NCBI GenBank assembly: GCA_040753075.1 | Contig: JBFMHA010000013.1 | Location: 1-64,000 of the forward strand | Direction: 5' to 3' | DNA: 64,000 nucleotides | Origin: UBA6814 sp040753075 | GTDB taxonomy: Bacteria > Desulfobacterota > Desulfovibrionia > Desulfovibrionales > Desulfovibrionaceae | Shown: piece after piece, positions 63,549 to 64,000 of the stretch | How positions within the stretch are numbered: the first letter of the stretch is position 1 | Layout of the letters: each line of letters opens with the position of its first letter | Notes under the pieces: model-generated | Database searches by the model: none | What the model was told of the DNA's origin: nothing | Seen by the model: only the letters and a program-made list of their open reading frames with translations | Position numbers and translations under genes: made by a program

Positions 63549-63625
63549 CGGGATGTAGCGCAGCCTGGTAGCGCACCTGAATGGGGTTCAGGGGGCCGGA
63601 TGTTCAAATCATCTCATCCCGACCA
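63549..63625 (+). tRNA. tRNA-Pro (GGG)
   Basis: A 77-nt cloverleaf with encoded CCA: acceptor CGGGATG/CATCCCG, D arm AGCGCAGCCTGGTAGCGC, anticodon stem CCTGA/TCAGG with loop ATGGGGT (anticodon GGG at 63583-63585), T arm with GTTCAAATC. Confidence 0.96.
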
Positions 63626-63633
63626 GCAAGATC

Positions 63634-63668
63634 AAGGGCTTGAGGGCAACAACCCCCAAGCCCTTTTT
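63634..63668 (+). terminator. Terminator after tRNA-Pro
   Basis: AAGGGCTTG (63634-63642) pairs with CAAGCCCTT (63657-63665), extended by GGG/CCC, followed by a T-run. Confidence 0.88.
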
Positions 63669-63758
63669 CATTTGTGCTCCGTTTTGTGCTCTGTTGAGTG
63701 AAGCCCTTTCCAGTGAAAGCATCGTCTGATATTGGGTAGCCAACAAAAGGAGGCTCCC

Positions 63759-63947
63759 ATGTCAGCGTTATCAGAGTCCGACATCATCCAAAGTGCGTTG
63801 GTCCACAAAGACCCCAACTACCAATTGGCGTACATGGTAGCCTTGGCGAATGCCCGGTCAGGGAATACGCAGATAACTGCTGCTCCATCTTTCCAGTACA
63901 TGCTCCAGGCCTTGGATGCAGCAGATCAGGAGCGCGCCAAAAAGTAA
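63759..63947 (+). CDS. Small hypothetical protein at the window edge
   Basis: Sixty-two residues, helical and polar (SESDIIQSALVHKDPNYQLA, then LQALDAADQERAKK). AAAGGAGG 8 nt before the ATG at 63759 supports it. Base composition drops sharply compared with the genes to the left, and it lies directly beyond a tRNA gene, so it may be the first gene of an integrated element that continues outside the window. No family was recognised. Confidence 0.6.
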   Translation: MSALSESDIIQSALVHKDPNYQLAYMVALANARSGNTQITAAPSFQYMLQALDAADQERAKK

Positions 63948-64000
63948 GGGTAAAGCGGCAACATCACGCACACCGCGCCCCTAGGCTGACGACCTTCTCG

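Overview
The window is GC-rich chromosomal DNA from a bacterium that I place, by gene content and order, among the Desulfovibrionales (Desulfobacterota). The main reason is the archaeal-type entry to the shikimate pathway (an aldolase-type AroA' and a type II dehydroquinate synthase AroB') fused into one long cluster with pheA, aroA, tyrA and trpEGDCF, an order I know from Desulfovibrio. CvpA-MazG, AmtB-GlnK, many GGDEF and chemoreceptor genes and a cytochrome-like sensor kinase fit the same group. Species-level assignment is not possible from this window alone.

Layout. 1-6600: uvrA, a heme-binding hybrid sensor histidine kinase, a VOC-fold protein and a WYL regulator. 6600-12170 (minus strand): a short Rhs gene followed by an array of three displaced Rhs tips, each with its own immunity gene, and a last truncated tip. 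12300-15050: a GntR regulator overlapping trpB and trpA. 15350-19630: an orphan gene, purD-purE and holB. 19720-21520: amtB-glnK behind a sigma-54 promoter. 21695-31976: the aromatic amino acid cluster. 32184-37900: a Lon-like protease, a CBS-PAS-GGDEF protein and a flavin disulfide reductase. 38112-46779 (minus strand): a sigma-54-controlled cluster of lysine 2,3-aminomutase, two ATP-grasp ligases, an acetyltransferase-deacetylase fusion, a second acetyltransferase and three small beta-rich proteins, preceded by its probable activator. 47089-54355: cvpA-mazG, a chemoreceptor, tRNA-Phe, a GGDEF protein, uspA. 54689-58824: opgG-opgH for periplasmic glucans. 59234-63947: a zinc-ribbon protein, an S24-type repressor, pheT, a MerR protein, a small membrane protein, tRNA-Pro and a small gene at the edge.

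The main discovery candidates are regulatory and linked. A 28-residue leader peptide ahead of the aromatic cluster carries a run of Tyr, Phe and Trp codons (MYFWYFWF) and is followed by mutually exclusive hairpins. A second attenuator appears to be built into the 3' end of tyrA: three consecutive Trp codons lie 57 nt upstream of a strong terminator that separates tyrA from trpE. A third layer is a palindrome, TGTCTTGACA, that occurs both at the gntR-trpBA promoter and at the aromatic-cluster promoter, suggesting that this GntR protein reunites the split trp genes. Together these would give graded control: all aromatics at the front of the cluster, tryptophan alone in the middle, and a repressor over both loci.

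Two other systems deserve attention: the sigma-54-driven lysine aminomutase/ATP-grasp/deacetylase cluster, which looks like an uncharacterised beta-lysine-derived metabolite pathway with promoter and activator sites visible, and the Rhs tip array, in which two tips look like zinc D,D-carboxypeptidase-type toxins paired with lipoprotein immunity proteins.
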